Positions 1-8,051 of a DNA stretch of 44,112 nt are shown in pieces. A model generated the notes under the pieces. The model was given only the letters and a program-made list of their open reading frames with translations, was not told the origin of the DNA and made no database searches. The translations under genes were made by a program, and so were the position numbers. Origin of the DNA: Oscillospiraceae bacterium (lineage in GTDB: Bacteria; Bacillota; Clostridia; Oscillospirales; CAG-382); NCBI GenBank assembly GCA_022508745.1, contig JAFLUP010000013.1:1-44112 (forward strand). Reading direction: 5' to 3'. Position 1 is the stretch's first letter. Every line of letters starts with the position of its first letter.

Positions 1-28
1 GGGACGATCGGTCGATGCTGACACATAT

Positions 29-104
29 TCCTCCTTAGCTCAGTTGGTAGAGCGCATGACTGTTAATCATGATGTCGCAGGTCCGAGCCCTGCAGGGGGA
101 GCCA
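29..104 (+). tRNA. tRNA-Asn (anticodon GTT), CCA encoded
   Basis: Acceptor TCCTCCT pairs with AGGGGGA; anticodon arm CATGA-CTGTTAA-TCATG gives GTT; T arm GCAGG-TCCGAGC-CCTGC; ends G+CCA. Confidence 0.96.
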
Positions 105-107
105 GCA

Positions 108-136
108 AAAAGGCATCCGAAAGGATGCCTTTTTTG
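108..136 (+). terminator. Rho-independent terminator after tRNA-Asn
   Basis: AGGCATCC-gaaa-GGATGCCT followed by TTTTT. Confidence 0.85.
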
Positions 137-189
137 CAACTCGATTCGTTTCTAATGAATATCCGTAGGAAGTTCATTGGAAACGGATC

Positions 190-290
190 GAATATCACTG
201 CAAACTTGTTTTCGATATCACTGCGAGCCGTGCTCGCAATATCACTCCGGAGAAGCCGGAATATCATTAAAATGCAACGCATTTCATTCG
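190..290. repeat. Periodic array of mini-hairpins separated by (A/G)ATATCA(C/T)T
   Basis: ATATCACT-like spacers at about 191, 214, 238, 260 and ATTTCATT at 281. Between them: GCGAGC-cgt-GCTCGC, TCCGG-agaag-CCGGA, AAATGC-aac-GCATTT. Confidence 0.7.
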
Positions 291-293
291 CTC

Positions 294-326
294 CCCCCAC
301 AGCCGGAACGGTTGCCGGGGGTTTTT
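294..326 (+). terminator. Possible terminator ending the hairpin array
   Basis: CCCCC...CCGG...CCGG/GGGGG followed by TTTTT. Confidence 0.4.
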
Positions 327-432
327 GCTTTCATTCACAAAATAGCGATAGAATATAGCGAGAGAACGTGATAAAATATAACCGACTTATAAATCGGAAC
401 TTATGTGGGCGGTGAATGGGAGGATAGAGTCA

Positions 433-795
433 ATGAAAACCCTTTTTTTGAGTTCAAGCGGCTTAAATGAAAATACAACCAGCGTATTTTGGGAATGTAT
501 AAAAAAAGAACCGGCAAACACAAAAGCTATTTTTGTTCCCTCTGCCGCTGTCGGAAATGATAGCGCAAGAGAAAGTAAGAGACCGTGGAAGGCGATCGGA
601 TCCGTATGCGCAAATCGCTCCAATCGGTTTTGGGTGCGAAATAGACGACAGGCAACGAATAAACGGGAAAACCATGAAATACGCTTGCTACCGGCGGTTC
701 ATGGTTCTCTCTTTTCCGGGGGCATTTTTGGAAAAAAACAACCGATCCTTTCGTTTTGCGTATCGCTCCACAAAACGGGGAGTCCTACAGGATAA
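433..795 (+). pseudogene. Probable truncated/frameshifted peptidase S51 (peptidase E-like) remnant
   Basis: N-terminus MKTLFLSSSGLNENTTSVFWECIKKEPANTKAIFVPSAAVGND resembles the start of S51 peptidases. Homology-like character stops at about nt 571 and no catalytic GxSAG segment follows in any frame. Confidence 0.4.
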
Positions 796-875
796 ATTTC
801 TTGACTCCGAACGCGTCGCATTGTAAGATAAGACCGTGGCCACGATCTATTTTTATTCACGAAAGGGAAAAGCAC

Positions 876-1733
876 ATGGAGATGAAAACCAAACTGAAAG
901 AATTGCGAACGGCAAGCGGTCTGACGCAGGTCGAGCTCGGCGAACGTCTCGGAATCTCCGCAAAAGTCATCTCGAAATGGGAAAACGGCGAATCGCTGCC
1001 CCCATGCGAACATCTTCCGACCCTCGCGGACGCGTTCCATATCCATATCGACGAGTTGTTCGGGCGGACGTACAGCGAAAAGGTAGATCTGAAAAAAGAA
1101 GTCCGGCGGTACGGATTTGATCACGCTGACGGAATATCCGATATGCAACACTTACTCTCGTATCTCCTGCTCGGGATGCAGGAACGCAAAAATCTTGAAA
1201 TGGGCTGTTACTCGGAGCAAGCCTTGCGCGAGATCTCCGGCGAGCTGGAACGCCTGATCGAAAACGGCGATCCCCGCCCGCAGTTCCAGCCGTATGCCAT
1301 CGACGACGCGGCTGTGAACTTCCTTCGGGAGGATTTTTCCATCGCAACGATGTGGCACTGCGGTAAAGGGAAATTCAAAGAAATCATGCAGAAAGACTAC
1401 CCGTCCATGCGGAAGCTCTTCGCGTTCCTTGCGCTTGACGGCGCGGACCGGATCGTCGGGCACCTTTGGCGCAACGCTGAAAACAAGAGCTTCACCCTCG
1501 AAGGATTGCAGAAAACGACAAACACCGACGAAGAAACGGTCAGCCGCTTTCTCGATCTCCTGCGCGCCATGGAAGAAACGACAAGCGAAGGGCTCCTCGG
1601 CAAAGAGACCGTAGTCATCGACGGTCAGGAGACGGAGATGTATCACTTTTACCCCGGGCAAACGACAAAACTGTTCGAAACCGTGTTGCTGGCGGCATAT
1701 CTTCTGATGACTGAAAAAGGAGGCTGTCGATGA
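876..1733 (+). CDS. XRE-family transcriptional regulator
   Basis: ATG preceded by a GGGAAAAG RBS; HTH_3 LKELRTASGLTQVELGERLGISAKVISKWENGESLP. Confidence 0.85.
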   Translation: MEMKTKLKELRTASGLTQVELGERLGISAKVISKWENGESLPPCEHLPTLADAFHIHIDELFGRTYSEKVDLKKEVRRYGFDHADGISDMQHLLSYLLLGMQERKNLEMGCYSEQALREISGELERLIENGDPRPQFQPYAIDDAAVNFLREDFSIATMWHCGKGKFKEIMQKDYPSMRKLFAFLALDGADRIVGHLWRNAENKSFTLEGLQKTTNTDEETVSRFLDLLRAMEETTSEGLLGKETVVIDGQETEMYHFYPGQTTKLFETVLLAAYLLMTEKGGCR

Positions 1734-2521
1734 GCGGGAAAACTGGCGCAACCATCCAAAAAATACGAAAATCGCTGGGTTATACGCAGACGGAGGTCGC
1801 GGAAAGGCTGTTTACCACGCCGCAGAACATCTCGCGGGTGGAAAGCGGGGAAGGGGAGCCGACGGTCGAAATGTTGATCGGCCTTTCGGAGCTCTTCGGC
1901 GTATCCGTCGATACGCTCCTTTGCCGCGATGTACTTTCCGAAGCGGAGCTGCTGAAGCGCGTGCGCGACCGTATGCAGCGTGCCAGTCGGGAGGAAACCT
2001 CCGAAACGGTCTTTTGCGTCTGCAAAGCCATGCTCTACGGCAGATATGCCGCCTCTCTGGGGGAGGAAAAGGAAATCAGCGACCGCCCGACCTATTCGAC
2101 CATCCGCACGAGAGCCCTCACGGGCGTTTTTTCCGACAGACCCGAAAGACCGCCTATCTTCGCCGCGGTCGGCGCCAACGCGGTGGACCTGTGCGAAGCA
2201 AGCGAGAGGAGCCTTGCCGGGATTTTCGAAGCGCTGGCGGACAGGGAGGTCCTTCGAATCATAAACAAACTTTCCGACTTGTTCCCCTACGATAAATCCT
2301 ATGATAAATCCTCGTTTTGCTCCGCGTTTGGGGTGGAGGAATCCAAATTCGAGCGTCTTTTTGAGCGGCTTGCGACCTTGCAGCTCATCACGGCAAGGAC
2401 CGTCAACCTGAACGGCAGCGCCGTTACCGTCTACCGTCCGGCGCTTAGCGGCGAAATCGTCCTGTTGCTGTCCTTGGCGGATCTGCTGTACAACGCATCG
2501 CCCGACGGGAACGCGCATTGA
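1730..2521 (+). CDS. XRE-family transcriptional regulator, translationally coupled to the upstream gene
   Basis: HTH_3 IQKIRKSLGYTQTEVAERLFTTPQNISRVESGEGEPT; ATGA overlap with the preceding CDS. Confidence 0.85.
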   Translation: MSGKTGATIQKIRKSLGYTQTEVAERLFTTPQNISRVESGEGEPTVEMLIGLSELFGVSVDTLLCRDVLSEAELLKRVRDRMQRASREETSETVFCVCKAMLYGRYAASLGEEKEISDRPTYSTIRTRALTGVFSDRPERPPIFAAVGANAVDLCEASERSLAGIFEALADREVLRIINKLSDLFPYDKSYDKSSFCSAFGVEESKFERLFERLATLQLITARTVNLNGSAVTVYRPALSGEIVLLLSLADLLYNASPDGNAH

Positions 2522-2536
2522 TCTTGCGCGAGCCGC

Positions 2537-2565
2537 TTGCAAATCGGCAACATCTGTGCTATACT
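2537..2565 (+). promoter_or_regulatory. Sigma-A-like promoter
   Basis: TTGCAA-17-TATACT upstream of the 2601 ORF. Confidence 0.6.
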
Positions 2566-2600
2566 GTTTGGTGGATCATCCAAAACAGGAGGGGCAAGCC

Positions 2601-2903
2601 ATGAAGAAACTCAACGCGATTGTTTTCACGGACGAAACCGAATTCAGCGAACACGCGGACCGCATCACGACAAAGCTCTCCGGTTTGCCCGGGAATCAAA
2701 CGTATTTGGGTTGCTGGGGAGAGATTCGCTCGAATGATCCGTCGGCGGTCATTTCGGCTGTGTCCGGAGCGGTGTATCATTTTCTTGCCTCCGACAAAGA
2801 CGAAATTTTCTTCGGCTGCTGTGCGAAGGACTACCAACAGATTCTCGCGGCGATCGACGCGCGGGATTGCGAGGTCGTAAAGCGCTCCTGTCGGGAGATC
2901 TGA
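2601..2903 (+). CDS. Small hypothetical protein
   Basis: AGGAGGGG RBS then MKKLNAIVFTDETEFSEHADR...; promoter directly upstream. Confidence 0.65.
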   Translation: MKKLNAIVFTDETEFSEHADRITTKLSGLPGNQTYLGCWGEIRSNDPSAVISAVSGAVYHFLASDKDEIFFGCCAKDYQQILAAIDARDCEVVKRSCREI

Positions 2904-2959
2904 TGCAACGGGGAAGCGTACGAATTTCGATTTCATGCGGGAAATGAGGGATATCGCCA

Positions 2960-3547
2960 ATGGATAAAAAATTGCTGATCACCGCTTTCGAACCCTTCGG
3001 CGGGGAGACGGTCAACGCGTCTCTGGCGGCGGTTTCCGCGCTGCCGGACCGGGTCGGAGACTGGGAGATCCACAAACTTACCATCCCCGTGGTGTTCGGG
3101 AAAGGGGCGCAGGCGGTCATGGAGTTTACCAAACACACCCCCGTGGACGCGGTGCTTTGCGTCGGTCAGGCGGCGGGTCGCTCCGCCGTCACGCCGGAGA
3201 TGCTCGCCATCAATTTGCAGTACGCCTCTATCCCGGATAACGAGGGCAACTGCCCGAAGGACGAGCCTATCGAAAGCGGGGGAAACGGCAGGGAAGCGAT
3301 CTTTTCCACCATGCCCATCCGCCGGATGGCGGAGGCGGTCAAGGGGGCGGGGATCCCCTGCGAAGTGTCCTATTCCGCCGGAACGTATGTCTGCAACGAT
3401 ACCTATTACCGACTGCTGTCTTTTTTTGCGGGAACGCCCGTGAAGGTCGGCTTTCTCCACCTTCCCGTCATGCCGGAACAGGGCTCGCCGTCTTTGGAGC
3501 CCGAGCGTGCGGTCCGGGCGCTGCAACTTGCCATTCGGGAGATATAG
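2960..3547 (+). CDS. pcp: Pyroglutamyl-peptidase I
   Basis: LLITAFEPFGGETVNAS N-terminus; SYSAGTYVCNDTYYRLL active-site Cys region; LGF/HLP-type C-terminus. Confidence 0.93.
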   Translation: MDKKLLITAFEPFGGETVNASLAAVSALPDRVGDWEIHKLTIPVVFGKGAQAVMEFTKHTPVDAVLCVGQAAGRSAVTPEMLAINLQYASIPDNEGNCPKDEPIESGGNGREAIFSTMPIRRMAEAVKGAGIPCEVSYSAGTYVCNDTYYRLLSFFAGTPVKVGFLHLPVMPEQGSPSLEPERAVRALQLAIREI

Positions 3548-3562
3548 GAGGCAAAAAACAAG

Positions 3563-3589
3563 AAGGTCATCCGTAGGGATGACCTTTTT
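3563..3589 (+). terminator. Rho-independent terminator
   Basis: AAGGTCATCC-gta-GGGATGACCTTTTT. Confidence 0.8.
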
Positions 3590-3617
3590 CAATGCCCGTG
3601 ACAACGCCGTTGCCAGC

Positions 3618-3833
3618 TTATTTGGATATTTTGGGGTTGTCGGTCTGATCCAGAAGGTAGTCGATGCTGACCCCGTAAAACGCAGAGAGCTTGATCAACA
3701 CCTCCGCGGTGAGGGCGATCACGCCGGTTTCGTATTGCGAGTACGTGTTTTGAGAGACGTTCAGGATCTTTGCGATTTCCTTTTGCTTGATGTCCCGATC
3801 CTCCCGGATGGCGCGTAGATTTTTGAATTGCAT
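3618..3833 (-). CDS. Small XRE-family repressor-like protein (71 aa)
   Basis: MQFKNLRAIREDRDIKQKEIAKILNVSQNTYSQYETGVIALTAEVLIKLSAFYGVSIDYLLDQTD. Confidence 0.88.
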   Translation of the reverse strand: MQFKNLRAIREDRDIKQKEIAKILNVSQNTYSQYETGVIALTAEVLIKLSAFYGVSIDYLLDQTDNPKISK

Positions 3834-3858
3834 GAAGATCACCTCAAAAATATGATAC

Positions 3859-3904
3859 AATATCTGTAATAAAGATATTGACAAATATCTGTAATTCAGA
3901 TATA
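3859..3904. promoter_or_regulatory. Two-site operator plus sigma-A-like promoter
   Basis: AATATCT-GTAATAA-AGATATT (3859-3879) and AATATCT-GTAATTC-AGATATA (3884-3904). TTGACA (3878-3883)-17-TATAAT (3901-3906) encloses the second site. Confidence 0.8.
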
Positions 3905-3951
3905 ATAGGATTGCCGAATAACGGCAAATCATTTTGAAGGGAGTACAGAAA

Positions 3952-4404
3952 ATGAAACATTGTGCAAAATGCGGGAAGGAACTGCTGGACGAAGCGGTCA
4001 TCTGCCCGGGCTGCGGCTGCGCGGTAGAAGGGGGCCATGCGGCGCAAAGGGGGAAAACGGAGGACGCCATGGCAGGCTACGAAAAGGCGGCAAGGGGAGC
4101 CGGTATCACAAACATCATCGGTTTTCTCCTTTTGGCGGCGGGAGTCGTCTGTGGCGTGTTTCTTCACGTTGCGGTCGGTTCGGCGCTGTGCTTGATTGCG
4201 GAAATTATTGCGTTATTGGCGAACACAAAGGTGAAGAAGCTGTTCAAGAGCAACAATGCGAGTATCACCGATAAAAAGGCGTATCAGGCAGCCGAGAAAC
4301 AGTTGCTAAAGGAATTGAAAGCCAAATATTTCGCGTTCAAGCTCTCGATCGTGCTGGCGGTTGTCGCTTTGGTGGGCGTCATCGGGTTTGCGCTTTTGAT
4401 TTAA
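3952..4404 (+). CDS. Zinc-ribbon domain membrane protein
   Basis: MKHCAKCGKELLDEAVICPGCGCAV plus two TM segments. Confidence 0.8.
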   Translation: MKHCAKCGKELLDEAVICPGCGCAVEGGHAAQRGKTEDAMAGYEKAARGAGITNIIGFLLLAAGVVCGVFLHVAVGSALCLIAEIIALLANTKVKKLFKSNNASITDKKAYQAAEKQLLKELKAKYFAFKLSIVLAVVALVGVIGFALLI

Positions 4405-4420
4405 GGAAAGGAGGCATACA

Positions 4421-4912
4421 ATGAAACACTGCACGCATTGCGGGAAGGAGCTGCCGGACGAAGCGATCGTCTGCCCGGGCTGCGGATGCGCTGTCACCCC
4501 GGAGCAGGGCACACAGAAGAAAAAATCGCACCTCAAACTGATTCTGATTATTGCGATCGCCGCTGTGTTGGTCGCGGGCGCCGTGGTCGGCGGTATCTTT
4601 TTGCGGAATCATCTCCGCGAAGAAAAGGTAAAGGATCAGCTTGCCGGCAAAACGTTTCGTTATGAGAGTTTGAGCCTCTATAGCTATAGGTGGAAAGAGA
4701 TTTCGTTCGATGAGAACGCACAGTGCAAATATACGTATTTTTATTCCAGTGTCATGAGCGAACCGGAGACGTATTCTCGGTCGTACGAAATTGAATTTAA
4801 GAACGGCTCGACGTTTTTGATCATGGGCGTGGATACATACGAGGTTCGGTATAATAGCTACGGCAAAGTGGACAACCTTTACGATGTGAACGACAAAACC
4901 GTATACGATTAA
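4421..4912 (+). CDS. Zinc-ribbon domain membrane protein
   Basis: MKHCTHCGKELPDEAIVCPGCGCAV, a paralogous N-terminus, followed by a TM segment. Confidence 0.8.
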   Translation: MKHCTHCGKELPDEAIVCPGCGCAVTPEQGTQKKKSHLKLILIIAIAAVLVAGAVVGGIFLRNHLREEKVKDQLAGKTFRYESLSLYSYRWKEISFDENAQCKYTYFYSSVMSEPETYSRSYEIEFKNGSTFLIMGVDTYEVRYNSYGKVDNLYDVNDKTVYD

Positions 4913-4935
4913 AAAAGCATAACGCCTTTCGCAGA

Positions 4936-4964
4936 AAAAGCATCCGACGGGTGCTTTTTTTCTT
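4936..4964 (+). terminator. Rho-independent terminator
   Basis: AAAAGCATCC-gac-GGGTGCTTTTTTT. Confidence 0.75.
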
Positions 4965-5132
4965 GTTCCTCCGGCGGAACGGAACGGACGCCATTTGTGC
5001 AGCAAAGTAACAAAAATGAATTTTTTTTGAAGCAAATTGCGTGTGTCGGAAACATTCTCTTCATAAACCATCCGCGTGGTGAGAATTTCCATAAAAAATG
5101 AAGCCGAAAAACAAAAAACTTTTCAAAAACAC

Positions 5133-5161
5133 TTGCAAAACGGAATCGGATATGATACAAT
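5133..5161 (+). promoter_or_regulatory. Putative promoter of the sortase/SipW operon
   Basis: TTGCAA (5133-5138)-17-TACAAT (5156-5161). Confidence 0.6.
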
Positions 5162-5265
5162 ATCCACACCTATAGTCGACAACTATGGGCAAAATTGTCC
5201 AGCGCTTTTTAAGCGACCGCGGCATCGGACGCCGCAACTCCTTTTTGGAAGATAGGGGACCGGTT

Positions 5266-6111
5266 TTGAAAAGAAAAATCCTTCTGATCTTCTTCATTTT
5301 ATCCTTGCTGGTATTCATCGGTTCCGCCATAGGGATCGGCGTTGTGCTGCATCGGTATCATCAGGCGGACGTTCTGTATGACGATTTGCAGGACCGTTAT
5401 GTCACCTATGTGGATCCCTCCTCCCGGGAAGAATCGGCGCAATCGCGGCCGCCCCAGAGCGGCGAGCCTTCCGGCGATCCCTCCGGCGGCGAAGCATCTG
5501 CCGGTTCTGTGGACCCGGTCGAGCCGGAGCCCGAGCCCGAATGGCCGCCCATCAGCGTGGATTTCGGGGCGCTTTTGGAGCTCAACAGCGATGTGGCTGG
5601 TTGGCTCTACTGTGCAGACACTCCCATCAACTACCCCGTGATGTGGTCCGCCGATAACGAGGATTACCTGCACCGGGATCTGAACGGGAAGTACCTCTAC
5701 TCCGGCACGCCGTTTGTGGATTATCGCTGCTCGGCAGTGGGGACGAACCGCAACCACATCATCTATGCCCACAACATGAAGAACGGAACCATGTTCGGCA
5801 CGTTGGGCGAGTACAAGGAGCAAAGCTACTACGACGCGCATCCTGTCCTGTATTACCTTACGCCGGAACACCAGTATAAGATCGAGCTGTTCTCCGGGCT
5901 TGTGACCAAAGCGGATGCAGAGGTCTATAACGTGCAGTTCCAAAGCGAGGAAGCCTTCGAAGCCTTCTTGCAGAGCCTGAAGGAGAATTCCACCTTCCGT
6001 TCCGACGTTACCGTCACGGCGGAGGACTGCATCGTCACTCTTTCCACTTGCTCGTATGAGTTCAACAACGCGAGATATGTCGTATTCGGGAAGCTGATCA
6101 AGCTGCGCTGA
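5266..6111 (+). CDS. srtB: Class B sortase (start could be the upstream ATG at 5185)
   Basis: N-terminal TM; NSDVAGWLYCADTPINYPVMWSADNEDYLHRDLNGKY; catalytic H in IIYAHNM; catalytic C in VTLSTCSYEF. TTG start has an AGGGGA RBS. Confidence 0.9.
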   Translation: MKRKILLIFFILSLLVFIGSAIGIGVVLHRYHQADVLYDDLQDRYVTYVDPSSREESAQSRPPQSGEPSGDPSGGEASAGSVDPVEPEPEPEWPPISVDFGALLELNSDVAGWLYCADTPINYPVMWSADNEDYLHRDLNGKYLYSGTPFVDYRCSAVGTNRNHIIYAHNMKNGTMFGTLGEYKEQSYYDAHPVLYYLTPEHQYKIELFSGLVTKADAEVYNVQFQSEEAFEAFLQSLKENSTFRSDVTVTAEDCIVTLSTCSYEFNNARYVVFGKLIKLR

Positions 6112-6162
6112 CAAGCGGCGACCGATACCGGCGTGACCGCATATCTTTCTAAAGGAGGACGC

Positions 6163-6936
6163 ATGGCAATGTCGCAGCCCCAAAAGCAACCCTCTACGAC
6201 GCGCCATAAGGTACTGACGGCGCTGGGGATCGCCCTCTGCGTGATCCTTGTCCCTTTGCTGATCATCAACGTCACGTTGATTATAAAGAGCTACGTCAAT
6301 CCCGATGAAGTGCCTACGCTGGGCGGGGTCGCTCCCCTCATCGTACTGACCGAATCCATGAAACCGGGCATCCAACCCGGGGATCTGATCTTCGTGAAAT
6401 CCATTGAAGGGAGCGAGGTAAAGGAAGGGGACGTCATCGCCTTCTTCGACCCGGCTTCCAAAGAGAACAGCATCCTGACCCATAGGGTCAAGGAGATTCG
6501 CGAGGTGGACGGCACCATCTACTTCACCACCTGGGGCGACGCCAACGGCGGCGCGGTGGATCCCCAGCAGGTTGCAGCAAGCGCACTGGTGGGCATTTAT
6601 ACGAACTTCCGCATCCCCTTTGCGGGGCGCGTTGCCATCTTCATGCAGTCCACGGCGGGTCTGGTGATCTGCGTGTTCCTCCCGCTGGTGCTGCTGATCG
6701 GCTGGGACATTTTCCGGCGCAGACGGCATGAAAAGAAAAACCAGCAGGACACCGAGGCGCTCCTTGCAGAATTGGAAGCACTGAAAGCCGCAAAAGCGGC
6801 GGAGGCTTCGAAGGAGCCTGCCGCTGAACCGGCAGCTGCCGAATCGGAAGCTGCCGAACCGGTAGCGGAACCTCCCGCGGAAGCGCCTACCGAACCGTCT
6901 TCTGCATCGGTTCCCACCGAGGAGAATCCTCAATAA
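6163..6936 (+). CDS. sipW: SipW-type (ER-type) signal peptidase I with long A/E/P-rich cytoplasmic tail
   Basis: TM; VLTESMKPGIQPGDLIFVK catalytic Ser box; ILTHRVKEI; TTWGDANGGAVDP; second TM; low-complexity tail. Confidence 0.88.
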   Translation: MAMSQPQKQPSTTRHKVLTALGIALCVILVPLLIINVTLIIKSYVNPDEVPTLGGVAPLIVLTESMKPGIQPGDLIFVKSIEGSEVKEGDVIAFFDPASKENSILTHRVKEIREVDGTIYFTTWGDANGGAVDPQQVAASALVGIYTNFRIPFAGRVAIFMQSTAGLVICVFLPLVLLIGWDIFRRRRHEKKNQQDTEALLAELEALKAAKAAEASKEPAAEPAAAESEAAEPVAEPPAEAPTEPSSASVPTEENPQ

Positions 6937-6944
6937 TCCACGGT

Positions 6945-7020
6945 ATTCTTCCCCCGGAAAGCCACGGCGGGGATGAATATAAATTTTCCCTGAGGGGCTT
7001 TACCCTTGTGGGGGAAGAAT
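6945..7020 (+). promoter_or_regulatory. Intercistronic long stem-loop upstream of the TasA-like gene
   Basis: ATTCTTCCCCC (6945-6955) / GGGGGAAGAAT (7010-7020), 11-bp perfect; inner AAAGCC (6958-6963) / GGCTTT (6996-7001). Confidence 0.7.
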
Positions 7021-7057
7021 TCAAAGCCGAAAGGCGAAATTTGAAAGGAGAAAACTC

Positions 7058-8047
7058 ATGAAAAAGAACAAAATGATGAGAATTGCCAGCGTTCTTCTGA
7101 TCGCGGTTCTTCTCTCTACCTGTGTGATCAGCGGCACGTTCGCGAAGTACGTGACCACCGGTGAAACCAGTGATCATGCACGCGTCGCGAAGTTCGGCGT
7201 GGTCATTGATGCAGAGGGTAGTCTGTTTGCCAATAGCTACGTGAATGTTGAGGATGGCAATACTCCCGGTGATAAGAACGCGGATAAAGCGCCCTTTACG
7301 GATCTGACCGTCGAATCCTCTAATGTGGGAAAAGAAGGCGAAATTAGCCAGCTGGTCGCACCTGGCACGGAGAATACTGAAGGCATTACCTTCTCCATCA
7401 CCGGTACTCCCGAAGTTGATGTCCGGATTAACATCAATTTCGACGAAGACAGCATGCGTGATGTTTTCCTTGCCGCGAGCGCTGGTCTGCCTGACATGAC
7501 TACCAGCAAGAAGAACGCTACCTTTGATTTGGATGATGACTATCATCCCGTCGTTTTCACCGTGACCGGTGATTTTGTTGAACATCAGTGGCAGGCTATC
7601 AAAAATTCTGCTGGCTTTGATTCTTTAGCAGCAAAGGAAAAGCAGACTTCTATTTCTGGTTCTATGGCGACCATCGTCAGCATCCTGGAAGAAGTGTTTG
7701 CCGGCGAAGATGACGAGGGCATCTATGTTGACGCAAACACCGATCTCGCTGAAGTGTTTGGTAGCTTTACTCTGACCTGGAAGTGGGCATTTGATGGTGC
7801 GCAGAAGCTGGATGACGTTAAATTTAACGCTAAAACGGTCGACAAGGCAGACACCCTGCTGGGCGATCTTGCAGCCCGTGATTTCGGTGATTTCACTTAC
7901 GAAGTCTACAAGAATGACGGCGAGACCTTGACCGATAAGTCCGAGGCGTTTATTGGCCTTGCGGCTGACGAGGAAGATTGGACGGCTGGCGATTACAACT
8001 TGGTTGTCTCCCTCAAGCTCACCCTCACCGTCACGCAGGTTGACTAA
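7058..8047 (+). CDS. TasA/camelysin-like SipW-dependent secreted fibre subunit
   Basis: Signal MKKNKMMRIASVLLIAVLLSTCVISGTFAKYVTTGETSDHARVAKFGV, typical of SipW substrates; beta-rich secreted body; AAAGGAG RBS. Confidence 0.75.
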   Translation: MKKNKMMRIASVLLIAVLLSTCVISGTFAKYVTTGETSDHARVAKFGVVIDAEGSLFANSYVNVEDGNTPGDKNADKAPFTDLTVESSNVGKEGEISQLVAPGTENTEGITFSITGTPEVDVRININFDEDSMRDVFLAASAGLPDMTTSKKNATFDLDDDYHPVVFTVTGDFVEHQWQAIKNSAGFDSLAAKEKQTSISGSMATIVSILEEVFAGEDDEGIYVDANTDLAEVFGSFTLTWKWAFDGAQKLDDVKFNAKTVDKADTLLGDLAARDFGDFTYEVYKNDGETLTDKSEAFIGLAADEEDWTAGDYNLVVSLKLTLTVTQVD

Positions 8048-8051
8048 TTTA

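Noticed and set aside
190-290. CRISPR array interpretation of the ATATCACT-spaced repeats
   Set aside because: Repeat units are only 8-9 nt, the intervening segments are palindromes, and there are no cas genes.
3851-5164. Shared 14-mer TATGATACAATATC at 3851 and 5151 as a common regulatory site
   Set aside because: At 5151 it is explained as the -10 region of a promoter; at 3851 there is no matching -35, so the identity may be chance.
5299-6933. 544-aa minus ORF opposite srtB/sipW
   Set aside because: Starts with a low-complexity RRR/FG mirror of the Ala/Glu-rich tail; no domain evidence.
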